From contig FLMG01003686.1 of assembly GCA_900088475.1 (NCBI GenBank), positions 186,001-250,000 on the forward strand: a stretch of 64,000 nucleotides of DNA, given 5' to 3'. Numbering within the stretch: the first letter of the stretch is position 1; the number at the start of each line of letters is the position of its first letter. Source of the stretch: Hyphochytrium catenoides. Lineage: Eukaryota; Sar; Hyphochytriomycetes; Hyphochytriales; Hyphochytriaceae. Shown here piece after piece: positions 35,553 to 44,328 of the stretch. The notes beneath the pieces are model-generated. The model ran no database searches, was not told where the DNA came from, and saw nothing but the letters and a program-made list of their open reading frames with translations. The position numbers and the translations under genes are program-made.

Positions 35553-37346
35553 CTACTTACCTTTCTTGTGTGGTGGCTCTGCAAAGTCGTCCCTATCTTC
35601 ATTGTCGAAGTTCCGTTCTTTACGCTTCAGAAACTCTGAGTTAGGTTTGTAGATATGATCAAGGAAACGCTTTTGCAGAGGCCGTATACGGGGACTCATC
35701 ACCTTCTCTAGGAAGAGTTCAGGCTCCTTCTCACAAATTTGCGCTCCATACACCTTAACTCCAAAGGGAGTGTCTAAGATTGCGGCAAACACATCTTTTT
35801 TGAACTCATCACTGAAGTCCTCGGCAAGCTCATAAGCAGTACTGTACCAAGCTCTGGTCGCACATTCACTGGTGAGTAGAATACGGACAGTATCTATGTC
35901 CAGGCAATCCAGCGCCACAATGATTGGGGTGAATTGCTGTCGCTCTCTAGGCCTCCGCTTCTTGAAGTACACCATCTCTCGGGCGTCGTGGCGCTCTTCA
36001 CTCAAGAGTAAGCGAAGCATAGCGTCATTCCCTTCACCCCCGATATTGATGGATCGGCTAAAGCAGTTCATGGGGAGTGGCTCGCCATCATAGTTCCGCA
36101 GACTTGTAGTCATTGGATGGAATTTCCTCCAAAAACGATCATTTCTCACCCTGTAGTCATTCAGCAGCCTCTCGACAAAGCTTACATCGGCAGCTGCCAA
36201 TGCTGCGCAGAAGGCTTGACGAGTGATTTCTATCAGAGGATGCTCCAGCAACACTTCTGCTATATCTATGTGCTTCTGTGACAATGCCGTGGTCAAGTAA
36301 CACTGACACCATTCCTTCCCAGGATTATCTTCGTCATCCATGAGACGGGTTACATCCAATTCCTTATCCTGAAGCAAGAGCTTCACGATTTCTAGATTCC
36401 CATGGTCAACTGCGACGTCCAGGTCGTACTCTCGCCCGACATTAGTAAATGTCTCCCAGAAGCACTTCACCACCTCAACGTTCCCTCGGTGGACAGCATC
36501 ATTATGTATTGTATAGAGTTGAGGGTCCCACTCCTGTGCCACGATGTTTCGAATCGTCGTCACATCTTCGGCCACCACCGCGGCAGTCAATTTAACTCCG
36601 ACCATGTCTGGAGTGATAGTCACCAAAGATGGTTGACCTAGTCGTTCCGCCAAGTAGCAAGCACAATCGTAGAACCAAGAAGTACACATAGATTTGACTC
36701 TTGCAGCAGTAGCTTCCATACCACCAATCTCACAGAGAAGCCGCAAGACGTCCAGTCTACCAGTACTACTACCGATATTGTCCCACGCTGCTTCCAGAGT
36801 GACAATCTCGTAGTGAACGCCATCGCTGCCTTCATTCCGAGCTCTAGCATACAAACCTCTGTCCCTGGGATCAGACTCTAGAAACAGTCGTAGGATGTCT
36901 ACGTGTCCCTTGAGAAGCGCCCAATCCAACGCAGAACGAGCTCTTGGGCTCTCACCCCAATTGCGAACAAAGGGATTTACCATACGGTCCTTCATCAACT
37001 CTCGAACCACGTCTAGATGGCCATGTAGCGTAGCCCAGCGCAGAGCAACATTGCAGTCTGCAGCAGGATCTACCCTAGTAGATTGCATGAGCAAACTGAC
37101 CACCTCCACATGGCCATAGCGAGAGGCCCATTTGATGGGAGAGTTGGATCGCGCGTTGGGAGACGCAGCCTTATGCTCTAGTAAAAACTTGACCGCTTTC
37201 ACAGAACCGTGCTTACAGACCAGTTCCATGATGAGGTCATCCTTTGCCGAGACAGCCACCCTGGGAGCCTGAAGCATCTCCAGGACAGCACCTTCATCGC
37301 CACTCCGGCAACAAAGCTCGAAAGCTTCCCACCACGAGTCGTCCAT
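35553..37346 (-). CDS. Large ankyrin-repeat protein
   Basis: 597 residues. The ATG at 37346 (MDDSWWEAF) is preferred because an exact AAATTTGAAT lies 70 bases upstream and would fall inside any longer form; the frame otherwise extends to a TTG. At least nine ankyrin-type repeats lie from residue 10 to about 430, in pairs such as RYGHVEVVSLLMQSTRVDP, HGHLDVVRELMKDRMVNP and KGHVDILRLFLE. The rest is helical with a basic C-terminus (EPPHKKGK). Ankyrin proteins bind host proteins. It is the first member of the co-regulated block. Confidence 0.8.
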   Translation of the reverse strand: MDDSWWEAFELCCRSGDEGAVLEMLQAPRVAVSAKDDLIMELVCKHGSVKAVKFLLEHKAASPNARSNSPIKWASRYGHVEVVSLLMQSTRVDPAADCNVALRWATLHGHLDVVRELMKDRMVNPFVRNWGESPRARSALDWALLKGHVDILRLFLESDPRDRGLYARARNEGSDGVHYEIVTLEAAWDNIGSSTGRLDVLRLLCEIGGMEATAARVKSMCTSWFYDCACYLAERLGQPSLVTITPDMVGVKLTAAVVAEDVTTIRNIVAQEWDPQLYTIHNDAVHRGNVEVVKCFWETFTNVGREYDLDVAVDHGNLEIVKLLLQDKELDVTRLMDDEDNPGKEWCQCYLTTALSQKHIDIAEVLLEHPLIEITRQAFCAALAAADVSFVERLLNDYRVRNDRFWRKFHPMTTSLRNYDGEPLPMNCFSRSINIGGEGNDAMLRLLLSEERHDAREMVYFKKRRPRERQQFTPIIVALDCLDIDTVRILLTSECATRAWYSTAYELAEDFSDEFKKDVFAAILDTPFGVKVYGAQICEKEPELFLEKVMSPRIRPLQKRFLDHIYKPNSEFLKRKERNFDNEDRDDFAEPPHKKGK

Positions 37347-37415
37347 GTCTTCTTCTTCGTTATAAGGGTAATGTGAGCTTGAGTTGACAAGTTGTACAAT
37401 GACAGGAATATGAGG

Positions 37416-37425
37416 ATTCAAATTT
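37416..37425 (-). promoter_or_regulatory. AAATTTGAAT promoter element for the ankyrin gene (37346)
   Basis: Exact element on the minus strand, 70 bases from the ATG. It also shows that the longer in-frame start is wrong, since it would place the element inside the coding region. Confidence 0.65.
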
Positions 37426-37526
37426 TTCGCGATGATCTCTGTTCTCAGAACCCAGCCGAACAAGAAAAATCAAATGCCACTGATTCTAGATTGATTCTAC
37501 TGATCAGAGATTTTTTTGTGTTGTAC

Positions 37527-37552
37527 AAAAAAAACCATCAAATGGCTCAAAA
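37527..37552 (-). terminator. Shared 3' element, TTTTGAGCCA...TGG + T-run
   Basis: On the minus strand it reads TTTTGAGCCATTTGATGGTTTTTTTT: a CCA...TGG stem and a T-run. It lies about 107 bases beyond the end of the gene 37659-38063. The same sequence family occurs at 39045, 44936, 46084 and 49832. Confidence 0.6.
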
Positions 37553-37658
37553 GCATTTCTCCTTTGCTTTTTTTTTCGTCTTTGCAAGACCAGGTGTTTA
37601 TCAGTTTTCTAGAAATAACACAGTTATGCGTCCATTGGACGAAGGACCCTTGACTGGG

Positions 37659-38063
37659 TCACTCATCGTCACTGCCGACAAGATCCACCACTTCGACAGT
37701 TACAGGTGGGCTAGGGTCTTGAGTAGTGGGAGATTCTACTCGAGGTTCCTCTTTGCAGACCAGGGAGGTTTCGCGCTTCTGCTTCTTTACCGGAGCATGA
37801 TAGGGCCTTGATGGCCGTCGTGCTCGTTGCTTCTTGATCTTGGGAGGCTTTTGCTTCTCCTGCTCCTGAAGAGCTAGCCAGAAGTTCTTCCAGAACGCTG
37901 AATCACCGTGCACTCGAGAGCTGACAGCCCTACTGTACCAAGGTCGCCTTCGAAACTTCTCCCTGATAGCCTCAGAAGAGTTCTCCCACTTCAGAACGGC
38001 ATAATAGTTTGCCTTGGCCGTGCCGACACTGAGCTCATTGAGGGGCTTCTTTGGCCCTCCCAT
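37659..38063 (-). CDS. Small basic protein with C-terminal SUMO-interacting-type motif
   Basis: 134 residues starting at ATG. Highly basic with nuclear-localisation-like runs (KKQRARRPSRP, APVKKQKRE). The C-terminus is VEVVDLVGSDDE: hydrophobic residues before an acidic end, the consensus of a SUMO-interacting motif. An exact AAATTTGAAT lies 72 bases upstream, and the gene points away from histone H4 with only 169 bases between. A nuclear role is inferred; no family recognised. Confidence 0.6.
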   Translation of the reverse strand: MGGPKKPLNELSVGTAKANYYAVLKWENSSEAIREKFRRRPWYSRAVSSRVHGDSAFWKNFWLALQEQEKQKPPKIKKQRARRPSRPYHAPVKKQKRETSLVCKEEPRVESPTTQDPSPPVTVEVVDLVGSDDE

Positions 38064-38134
38064 GATAATTGGACGATCAAAGAGATATTTCGAAAATCCT
38101 CTATGATGGTCTCTTATCTCTCGTTGGAGTAAGA

Positions 38135-38144
38135 ATTCAAATTT
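38135..38144 (-). promoter_or_regulatory. AAATTTGAAT promoter element (gene at 38063)
   Basis: Exact copy, 72 bases from the ATG on the minus strand, in the divergent gap shared with histone H4, which has its own copy facing the other way. Confidence 0.65.
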
Positions 38145-38175
38145 ATGGGGTCCTTTCGTATACGAGATTATTAAT

Positions 38176-38185
38176 AAATTTGAAT
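38176..38185 (+). promoter_or_regulatory. AAATTTGAAT promoter element (histone H4 gene)
   Basis: Exact copy, 47 bases before the histone ATG. With the minus-strand copy at 38135 it forms a back-to-back promoter pair. Confidence 0.7.
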
Positions 38186-38232
38186 TCTTAGAGTGTCTTC
38201 GTTAATACTTCTAGTATAGGAAGTGAGGAACC

Positions 38233-38913
38233 ATGTCTGGTCGCGGCAAAGGAGCTAAGGGTGTCGGGAAAGGCGGCGCTAAGCGTCATCGCAAACTTCT
38301 GAGAGATAACATCAAGGGTATAACAAACCCTGCTATCTCTCGGCTTGCTAGACGGGGTGGTGTCAAGCGTATCTCGCACTCCGTATTCGATGGCATACGA
38401 GGAGTTCTGAGGGATATGATGGACAATACCATCCGAGACTCTACAGTGCACACTGAGTACCGGCGAAAGAAAACCACGACTGTGCTTGATATGGTCAGTG
38501 CCTTGAGGCTTCAGGGCCGCACCATATACGGTTATGGTGATGCCTTCACGCCGGGCCTTCCCGTGAAGAGACGACGAAGCAAGAAGACTGCGAAGCGATC
38601 TGACGCGGGCTTGCCGGATGACTCCGACAGGACGGAGCTGGATGTTGGGAAGGTAGCGGGCTCTAGCCAGGACTTCAATGATTCGTTATCTGAAGAGGAT
38701 GAGACGGCCCCTACGTGGGCACAGCTGTTCCCTAACCCCTCGAGAAGGAAAGGCCATCAGCCAGCGCGCATTCGAAGGCTGGATGCGATCGTCGAAATAG
38801 TGGGTACACCGGGATCACAGTACAGTGAAAGCAGTATTGAGGCAAGGAGCGATGCGACAGAGATTATCTCTAATCAAAGCCCTATTCAGGAAACACTTGG
38901 AGAGTGTGCCTGA
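38233..38913 (+). CDS. Histone H4-like protein with a long unique C-terminal tail
   Basis: 226 residues. Residues 1-103 follow eukaryotic histone H4 closely: SGRGKG start, [14 protein letters not shown]-x-[18 protein letters not shown] and QGRTIYGYG. The H4 tail lysines that are acetylated in eukaryotes are present. The last 120 residues are new: a basic run ([11 protein letters not shown]), then acidic and Ser-rich parts with no second histone fold, so it is not a doublet like those of marseilleviruses. It likely packages viral DNA or reshapes host chromatin. Adjacent to the basic SIM-type protein and under the shared promoter element. Confidence 0.88.
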   Translation: MSGRGKGAKGVGKGGAKRHRKLLRDNIKGITNPAISRLARRGGVKRISHSVFDGIRGVLRDMMDNTIRDSTVHTEYRRKKTTTVLDMVSALRLQGRTIYGYGDAFTPGLPVKRRRSKKTAKRSDAGLPDDSDRTELDVGKVAGSSQDFNDSLSEEDETAPTWAQLFPNPSRRKGHQPARIRRLDAIVEIVGTPGSQYSESSIEARSDATEIISNQSPIQETLGECA

Positions 38914-39194
38914 TGGGGTCAGCCGTCGAGATATGTAACACAGCGGGCATCACTACACCGGAGAAAAAATCGCTAGTGATGGGAAGGAGCAATGATACAA
39001 AGATTATCTCTAAACGAGAGCTACTCTAAAGCTTGTGAGAGACAAAAAAAATCAACTTTGATTTTGAGCCAGTCAGCTGGTTTTTTTTTGCGTAAAGAGA
39101 GAAAAAAACCTATCCTAATTTTTATTTGGTTTTTTAAATTTTTTTTTCTAGTTGTAATAAGTATGTTACATTAAAACAGTAGTGGGTATAATAT
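38914..39194. other. Gap after histone H4: partial duplicate of its 3' end and shared stem-loop
   Basis: A 32-base segment at 38984-39014 repeats the 38844-38875 end of the histone gene with five mismatches (AAGGAGC...ATTATCTCTAA). The shared 3' stem-loop is at 39045-39090. A frame across 38992-39174 is not convincing as a gene because it reads through the stem-loop and A/T runs. Confidence 0.5.
39045..39090 (+). terminator. Shared 3' element after histone H4
   Basis: AATCA..TGATT stem, then TTTTGAGCCAGTCAGCTGG followed by a long T-run. CCAG/CTGG forms the second short stem. It lies 130 bases after the histone stop. Matches 37527, 44936, 46084 and 49832. Confidence 0.65.
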
Positions 39195-40982
39195 TTAGGG
39201 ATTCAGAAAACTTCGACACTCGGGACACGTCTTGACCTTGTGTGCCTCAAACCACTGATGTAGACATATGGTGTGATATGTGTGATTGCACTTGGTAGTC
39301 TCTGACTCTCTATTACCTAGGCTCTCTCTACATATCGCACACATGGGCCCGGAGGATGGGGTGAGTTTGACTCTTTTCCATTGTCGTTCAAGCAGTTCTA
39401 CACACTCGTCGTGCTCGGACTCCCTGGCTATATCTAGCGCAGATTTCCCTTCGGCATTACATTGGGACCAATCTGGCTTGTAATGGACAAGGTGTCGCAT
39501 CACCTCAATGTGCCCACACTTTGCAGCCAGAAGGAATGCTGAATTGCCTGCATTCGTCATAGCATGAGGATCTGAACCGTTAACAAGTAATTCTTGTACC
39601 ACGTCATCATAGCCCTTAGTGACAGCTAAATGTAGTGCAATAAATCCAGAAGCGTTGGGAATGCTTACATCAGCACCTTTGAGAAGGAGCGCCAGAACCA
39701 CATCCACATTATCCTTAGATGCGGCAAGATGAAGAGGTGTATTTTTGCTGGAGTCGCAAGCGTTGATGTCAGCCCCTAGGTCTAGTAGAAGCTCCACAAC
39801 CGCGTCGCAACCGTGGGACGCTGCTTCGTGAAGGGGCGTCAGCCCTTGATCGTCCGCAACATTAACTTGCCAACCTTTCTCTACCAGTTTCTTGATAGCA
39901 CCAGCGCTATGTTTAATAGAGGCGAGGTGGTGGAGCAACGTTCTATCTTGTGCGTCACAGAGCTGAGGTTTAGTCCAACGTCTGTTTACGAGTCTATCAA
40001 TGAAGAGCTCTACCAGGTTCTCATGACGATTCTCTACCGCGTAGTAAAGCGGAGGACGCCCTTCTCTATCCAGCAAGTCAACAGTACACTTCGCATCCAT
40101 AAGGATCGTTGCAATGTCGAGGTGTCCCTTCTGCGCCGCAAGATGGAGGCCAGTACGGCCACACTTTTTCATTGGATAATCAACATTGAGCTGCTTTGTC
40201 CTCATCAGGGCTCTGACAGCATCAGCGCGGTTGAATTCACATGCCAATGTCAGGGCCCAATGACCATTTACTGGCTCATGAATGTATAGCAATGCTTTAA
40301 GCTCGGTTAGTACTGAAATAACGTCTGCATGTCCATTTCTGGCAGCAATCATCAAGGCAGTAAACCCATGCTTCTCCCTATGAACATTTGTAAACTCCAT
40401 TTGCCTGTTAATTCCCTTCGGGGTTAACTTCTTAGAAATAGCCTTTATGACATCCACATGACCGTTTTCAGCCGCCCTAAATAGCGGCGTTACTACACTA
40501 TTTGTGGCCCTTCTTGAAGGGTAGTCAATTGTGGAATGACTTGTTAGCAGCTTTACACCTTCAACATCTCCAGTGGCACATTGAGTCATATACCTTTCAT
40601 GGAGTTCACAGTGTAGTCCTTTCAAAATGACACTTAGCTCAGCATCAGATTTCAATCTTAGGTTACTCAAGATCCTCTCTGAGGTATAAGGATCAAGTTT
40701 GCGCTTCTTCTCATCTGCCGCCTTCTCAGCCGCTGCTTCAGCTGCCGACTTATCCGCTACCGGCTTCGGCGCTACCGGCTTCTGAGCTGCTGGCTTTTGA
40801 GCTACCGGCTTTTGAGCTGCGGACTTAGGAGCTGCTGGCGTACCAGAGGTTGCCTTCTGAGCTGCTGCCCTGTGAGCTGCCTCCCTTTGAACCGTTGCCC
40901 TGAGAGTTTCTTGAGCTGCTGCCCATTGTTCTCCCATCGATGGAGTTGCCCTTCTGTGAACTGTTTCGTTTTCGGATGCCAT
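39195..40982 (-). CDS. Ankyrin-repeat and RING-H2 protein, probable E3 ligase
   Basis: About 595 residues from the ATG at 40982; another at 41012 is only 37 bases from the promoter element. An N-terminal Ala/Gln/Lys/Pro repeat (AQKPVAQKPAAQKP) lies at about 35-85. At least ten ankyrin repeats follow (about 110-530), several near consensus (GLTPLHEAASHGCDAVVELLL and NTPLHLAASKDNVDVVLALLL). A C-terminal RING-H2 finger (about 545-590) has CAIC, CNHTYHTIC and CPEC. Ankyrin-RING E3 proteins pick targets by the ankyrins and add ubiquitin through the RING. Exact AAATTTGAAT is 67 bases upstream of the ATG at 40982. Confidence 0.8.
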   Translation of the reverse strand: MASENETVHRRATPSMGEQWAAAQETLRATVQREAAHRAAAQKATSGTPAAPKSAAQKPVAQKPAAQKPVAPKPVADKSAAEAAAEKAADEKKRKLDPYTSERILSNLRLKSDAELSVILKGLHCELHERYMTQCATGDVEGVKLLTSHSTIDYPSRRATNSVVTPLFRAAENGHVDVIKAISKKLTPKGINRQMEFTNVHREKHGFTALMIAARNGHADVISVLTELKALLYIHEPVNGHWALTLACEFNRADAVRALMRTKQLNVDYPMKKCGRTGLHLAAQKGHLDIATILMDAKCTVDLLDREGRPPLYYAVENRHENLVELFIDRLVNRRWTKPQLCDAQDRTLLHHLASIKHSAGAIKKLVEKGWQVNVADDQGLTPLHEAASHGCDAVVELLLDLGADINACDSSKNTPLHLAASKDNVDVVLALLLKGADVSIPNASGFIALHLAVTKGYDDVVQELLVNGSDPHAMTNAGNSAFLLAAKCGHIEVMRHLVHYKPDWSQCNAEGKSALDIARESEHDECVELLERQWKRVKLTPSSGPMCAICRESLGNRESETTKCNHTYHTICLHQWFEAHKVKTCPECRSFLNP

Positions 40983-41048
40983 CTTTTGGGGTCTCTGATG
41001 ACGTAATACCATAGGGGGGGGGGTTAACGTTACCTTCTAAGAGACAAA

Positions 41049-41058
41049 AATTCAAATT
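41049..41058 (-). promoter_or_regulatory. AAATTTGAAT promoter element (ankyrin-RING gene)
   Basis: Exact minus-strand copy, 67 bases from the ATG at 40982 or 37 from that at 41012. Spacing in the set favours the former. Confidence 0.6.
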
Positions 41059-41234
41059 TCGACAGAGCCGAGACAAAAAAAGGAGTCCCCTTATTGCTAG
41101 GCTCATCACCTAGGCAGGTACAGGGACCAGATACCTGCATGTTTATTTGGTTTTGTTAGTTATTTGCTGTTTATGTGTTTTTTCTTTTTTCTGATTTTTT
41201 CTAGGATAAGGATTAGTTGCTCAGCCAACATGCA

Positions 41235-42323
41235 TCAGCCTACATGACCAGCCAGACGACCAATCATGTCATCAAGCTTCTGAGCCCGGGGAGTTATTAC
41301 GGACCTGAGCTTTTGGAGACGGCTGTCCATTTGGCGGAGCTCAGCTTGAATCTCCCGCAGCCAAGCTTCTTTACGCTCCCTCATCTGTTTTGACCTTTCA
41401 AGCTCTTGGGCCAGTCTCTGGTACTCAGCCTCTTGCTGGTTAAACTCGGCCGATGCTTCATTCTCCTGCACACGAAGAGTCTCAATGGCGTTTCTGACAC
41501 CATCAATGTCGTTCTGAGACACAGGGGTTTCAGCGTTACGACGCTCCTTGGCCGCATTGATCAACTGTTCCAAAAGCTTATCCTTCATGGCTTGATCAGA
41601 CAGAGATAAGAGCTCGTCAAGGTCAACCATGATTTGAACAGGTACTTTGTTGCCAGGGGGCGACTGTGGCTGTGGTGGCGACATACTCGCTCTGTAACGG
41701 ACCTCGGCTTCCATCAACTGATAGTCATCGATGAGTCTGCGTTCATCGAGGAGTCTGCGTTTCCTTGCCTGGATCTGCATAATCTCAGATCGGACCTCCG
41801 CCTCGCTAAGGCTGTGTACATCCGGCAAAGACTCGCTTCCCCAACTATCGTATGGAGCGGGTGCCGCAAGAGGAACAGACGCCGAAGCAGCCGAAGCCCT
41901 GTTATGCTCGTTCAGCACTTCTTCAGTCAAACTCGCCGTGCTAGGAGCTTTACGAGACGACGTTGACTTCCTGGATGAAGCCCTTGAAACTCGGGATGCG
42001 CTTGACTTCGCAGACTTTACAGAAATGCGAGACCCATGGCTCCGTACAGAGCTCGTCTCATCTGCGTCGAGCTTGTACCGGATGAAGCCGGTCTCACGCT
42101 TAGCAGTAGCATTCAGATTTTCATCCATGAAGTCAATGGTAAACGTACCCTTACATTTCTTGTTGGGACAGGGTCTGGGCCATTCCCTGTCTTCATCGTA
42201 AGCTGCCAGAAGTCGGACACAGTCCTTACAGATATTCTTGTTGTTCTTCTTGTCAGGAGGAATGCAGCTTGCACACTGCAGACTTCCCTTGTGAATAGGT
42301 TTCCCACAAGCTGAACAAAGCAT
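41235..42323 (-). CDS. Zinc-binding and coiled-coil protein, paralogue A
   Basis: 362 residues. Zinc-type Cys pairs lie at the N-terminus (CSACG, CASC, CKDC and CPNKKC, residues 3-60), followed by a segment with TGFIRYKL. Then come a Ser/Arg-rich linker and a long coiled coil (about 180-340) with few helix breakers. The protein at 47611-49065 has the same layout (CPNPKC, SGFVRWR, coiled coil), so the two are paralogues. Coiled coils imply oligomers, with the zinc end as a binding head. AAATTTGAAT lies 42 bases upstream. Function unknown. Confidence 0.68.
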   Translation of the reverse strand: MLCSACGKPIHKGSLQCASCIPPDKKNNKNICKDCVRLLAAYDEDREWPRPCPNKKCKGTFTIDFMDENLNATAKRETGFIRYKLDADETSSVRSHGSRISVKSAKSSASRVSRASSRKSTSSRKAPSTASLTEEVLNEHNRASAASASVPLAAPAPYDSWGSESLPDVHSLSEAEVRSEIMQIQARKRRLLDERRLIDDYQLMEAEVRYRASMSPPQPQSPPGNKVPVQIMVDLDELLSLSDQAMKDKLLEQLINAAKERRNAETPVSQNDIDGVRNAIETLRVQENEASAEFNQQEAEYQRLAQELERSKQMRERKEAWLREIQAELRQMDSRLQKLRSVITPRAQKLDDMIGRLAGHVG

Positions 42324-42364
42324 CTTTCCTTACTAGCAGGTCATTGAGACTAGAACTACAATAT

Positions 42365-42374
42365 ATTCAAATTT
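42365..42374 (-). promoter_or_regulatory. AAATTTGAAT promoter element (gene at 42323)
   Basis: Exact minus-strand copy, 42 bases from the ATG, in an AT-rich stretch. Confidence 0.65.
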
Positions 42375-42414
42375 ACAGATGAAGTATATACGTATTGATC
42401 CACCTCCTCTAAGG

Positions 42415-43533
42415 TCAAGTGTCCTCGCTTAGAGCTCTTCCGAGAACGACAATTCCAAAGGAGGAAATTCTCTTCAATGAGCAAAGCTCTTCCCAATGGC
42501 AAGATATGATTTTCTGACGTAGGTGAGCCATTCTCGGGATAAAGCTCTCAGGTCCTGTGAGTATGACCCTCTCATGCTGGCCTTCTGTTGCTGACAGTAT
42601 GCTATATAGGTCTTCTTCTAGTTTTACTGCTTTCCGGTACTTGCCCGCCACAAGAAGATATCTCTCAGGAGTGATCTCAAGAAGTCCCTGCTCCACAAGC
42701 TCTTGGATGATCCATCGATTGTTGTCTGTAAAGGTTCTGTAGAGGATGCGGTTACTATGGGGGCTCTGCAGAATCCTCTCAATCATATCGAAACGACCTG
42801 CGCTGTAGGCCGCGTGGAGCCATGTGTCGCCACCAATGTAGTTTATTCCTGAATGTAGATATGTTTCAAGAGACAGAACAAGCTCCACCATCTCCATCTT
42901 ACCAGACGCCACTGCAGCATCCACCAACTCCGATAAGCCGTAGAGATCCGTTTCATCGAAGTCGCGATAGTCCTCAAACCAGTTATCCATATTATCCGCG
43001 TACTTGGTGACGATCTCTCTAACGAGTCCCACGCGACCCTCTCGGATGGACTGTACTACAAGATCAGCGAAGTCATCTGCGCCGCAATCCCAATCATAGT
43101 CGTTTTGTAGCCAATCTATCAGGTGCATATGCTCCATCCGAAATGCCCACTGGAGGTACGAGCCACATCTTGCTCCCCTTAGACCTGTACAAGAAAAATT
43201 ATGCTGCCCCTTGAAGACGTTGGCCCAATCTTTCCGCCCATAGTAGAACGCCCACAAGTATTCGTACCGCCAAGGATCTCGTGTCCGCAAATAATCCTCC
43301 TCATAGTCAGTGCTTAGGAAAGCTTTGAGCTTCTTGGCATTCTCCACAAGAATATTACCTTCCCGCCAGTTAGAGATGATTGGATTACCAGGCTTCAGAA
43401 GTTCCTTGGAAGTTAGATTACAATGGTAGAGAAGTTCATGCTCCGTGATCAGTCCGTTGGTAAACAGGAGCATCCCAACATCGCCATCCAAAATGCCGTT
43501 CTCCAATAGCACCTGAAGCACCTTCGCCGCCAT
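42415..43533 (-). CDS. Ankyrin-like helical-repeat protein
   Basis: 372 residues from the ATG at 43533; the longer frame begins at TTG. It has an N-terminal region (VLLENGILDGDVGMLLF) and degenerate helical repeats with ankyrin flavour (LVDAAVASGKMEMVELVLS, WLHAAYSAGRFDMIERILQSP). It is the only gene in the 37-50 kb block without its own forward-facing AAATTTGAAT; the nearest copy (43637) faces the next gene, and the reversed form is 104 bases away. Binding role inferred, not proven. Confidence 0.65.
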   Translation of the reverse strand: MAAKVLQVLLENGILDGDVGMLLFTNGLITEHELLYHCNLTSKELLKPGNPIISNWREGNILVENAKKLKAFLSTDYEEDYLRTRDPWRYEYLWAFYYGRKDWANVFKGQHNFSCTGLRGARCGSYLQWAFRMEHMHLIDWLQNDYDWDCGADDFADLVVQSIREGRVGLVREIVTKYADNMDNWFEDYRDFDETDLYGLSELVDAAVASGKMEMVELVLSLETYLHSGINYIGGDTWLHAAYSAGRFDMIERILQSPHSNRILYRTFTDNNRWIIQELVEQGLLEITPERYLLVAGKYRKAVKLEEDLYSILSATEGQHERVILTGPESFIPRMAHLRQKIISCHWEELCSLKRISSFGIVVLGRALSEDT

Positions 43534-43636
43534 AATCTGTCTAAGCAACTGGGATCCCTAGGGGTTGATGAAGGACTTGAGCTCTGGGCTGGAAATTGGA
43601 AAGTGGCAAGTTTTCTGGAGGGGCCTCTCTTGTGGT

Positions 43637-43646
43637 AAATTTGAAT
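43637..43646 (+). promoter_or_regulatory. AAATTTGAAT promoter element (gene at 43690)
   Basis: Exact copy, 43 bases before the ATG at 43690, in a divergent gap. Its AATT ends make it nearly readable from the other side as well. Confidence 0.65.
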
Positions 43647-43689
43647 TCCCCATAAGACTAGAGGTAATTATGCCCCCCAGAGAAAAATA

Positions 43690-43989
43690 ATGATGAAGCG
43701 GTCATTTAGTGAGATGGTCTCCTATAAGAGCTTTCCTGGGTCAATGAAAGAGGTTAATCCAGACCTTGCTCAAGATCCGCTCTTTCTATATCTTACAGAC
43801 CTTGCTGATAAAATTGTTGCCAGGCGTGAGGTTCTCATGAAGAGGAAGGCAGACCTCGTTCATCGGGGCGGGGATGCTCATAAGATATACAAGATCCAAT
43901 GCGAGCTGACCGAGGTTCAGTTTAACTATACCGACGTCATGGACAGCCTTACTTGGCTGAAAACAGGATTCACAGGCCTAAATAAATAG
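43690..43989 (+). CDS. Small helical protein of unknown function
   Basis: 99 residues with two ATG codons in a row at the start; helical and charged (DLADKIVARREVLMKRKADLVHRG). The promoter element is 43 bases upstream and a stem-loop with T-runs follows. No family recognised. The context, not the sequence, ties it to the co-regulated set. Confidence 0.55.
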   Translation: MMKRSFSEMVSYKSFPGSMKEVNPDLAQDPLFLYLTDLADKIVARREVLMKRKADLVHRGGDAHKIYKIQCELTEVQFNYTDVMDSLTWLKTGFTGLNK

Positions 43990-44021
43990 GGTATTTATAG
44001 GCTAAGCTGAATGCTTTGAGG

Positions 44022-44076
44022 TAAAAAAACTCTCCCACCAGAGGCGGGTTTTGCTAGCGAGGGCTAGTTTTTTTTG
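44022..44076 (+). terminator. Stem-loop with T-runs after the gene ending at 43989
   Basis: Two adjacent short hairpins (CTCCCACCAGAGGCGGG and GCTAGCGAGGGCTAG), with A-run before and a T-run at the end. It lies 33 bases past the stop. Not of the exact TTTTGAGCCA sequence but the same layout as other 3' elements in the block. Confidence 0.5.
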
Positions 44077-44117
44077 TCCTTAGCCCTTCGAATGTTATCT
44101 AACAAGTACCCCTGAAT

Positions 44118-44127
44118 ATTCAAATTT
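44118..44127 (-). promoter_or_regulatory. Orphan AAATTTGAAT copy facing left
   Basis: Minus-strand copy with no gene on that strand nearby. With the copy at 44184 it forms a perfect 12-base inverted repeat (ATATTCAAATTT at 44116-44127 against AAATTTGAATAT at 44184-44195). May be a relic of a lost gene or a paired regulatory site. Confidence 0.45.
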
Positions 44128-44183
44128 GCTTTTCGGATAGCTGAGTCATCCGAATCTATCCTCCCCCTTACATAGGATATCAT

Positions 44184-44193
44184 AAATTTGAAT
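44184..44193 (+). promoter_or_regulatory. AAATTTGAAT promoter element (gene at 44329)
   Basis: Exact copy, 135 bases before the ATG at 44329, the longest spacing in the set. The gap holds a three-copy repeat of GATCCTTTACTTCGG type. Confidence 0.5.
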
Positions 44194-44214
44194 ATTTGCA
44201 TTCGAGAGAAGTGA

Positions 44215-44321
44215 TGATCCTTTACGTATGTTCAGGATTTACTAGGTATCTGAGATCCTTTACTTCGGTATAGGTTCGTTAAGACCTAGGATAGGAGACT
44301 CCTTTACTTCGGTTTAGGATC
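44215..44321 (+). repeat. Direct repeats in the 5' leader of the pentapeptide gene
   Basis: Three copies of a motif near GATCCTTTACTTCGGTNTAGG at about 44216, 44254 and 44298, spaced about 40 bases, the last ending 8 bases before the ATG. The two later copies are nearly identical. They may form a leader structure, with CTTCGG loops in two copies. Confidence 0.55.
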
Positions 44322-44328
44322 ACCTAAG

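Noticed and set aside
36402-36641. Plus-strand ORF inside the large ankyrin gene
   Set aside because: Antisense shadow of ankyrin repeats without its own features.
38992-39174. 60-residue ORF after histone H4
   Set aside because: It reads through the shared stem-loop and A/T runs; composition is that of noncoding DNA.
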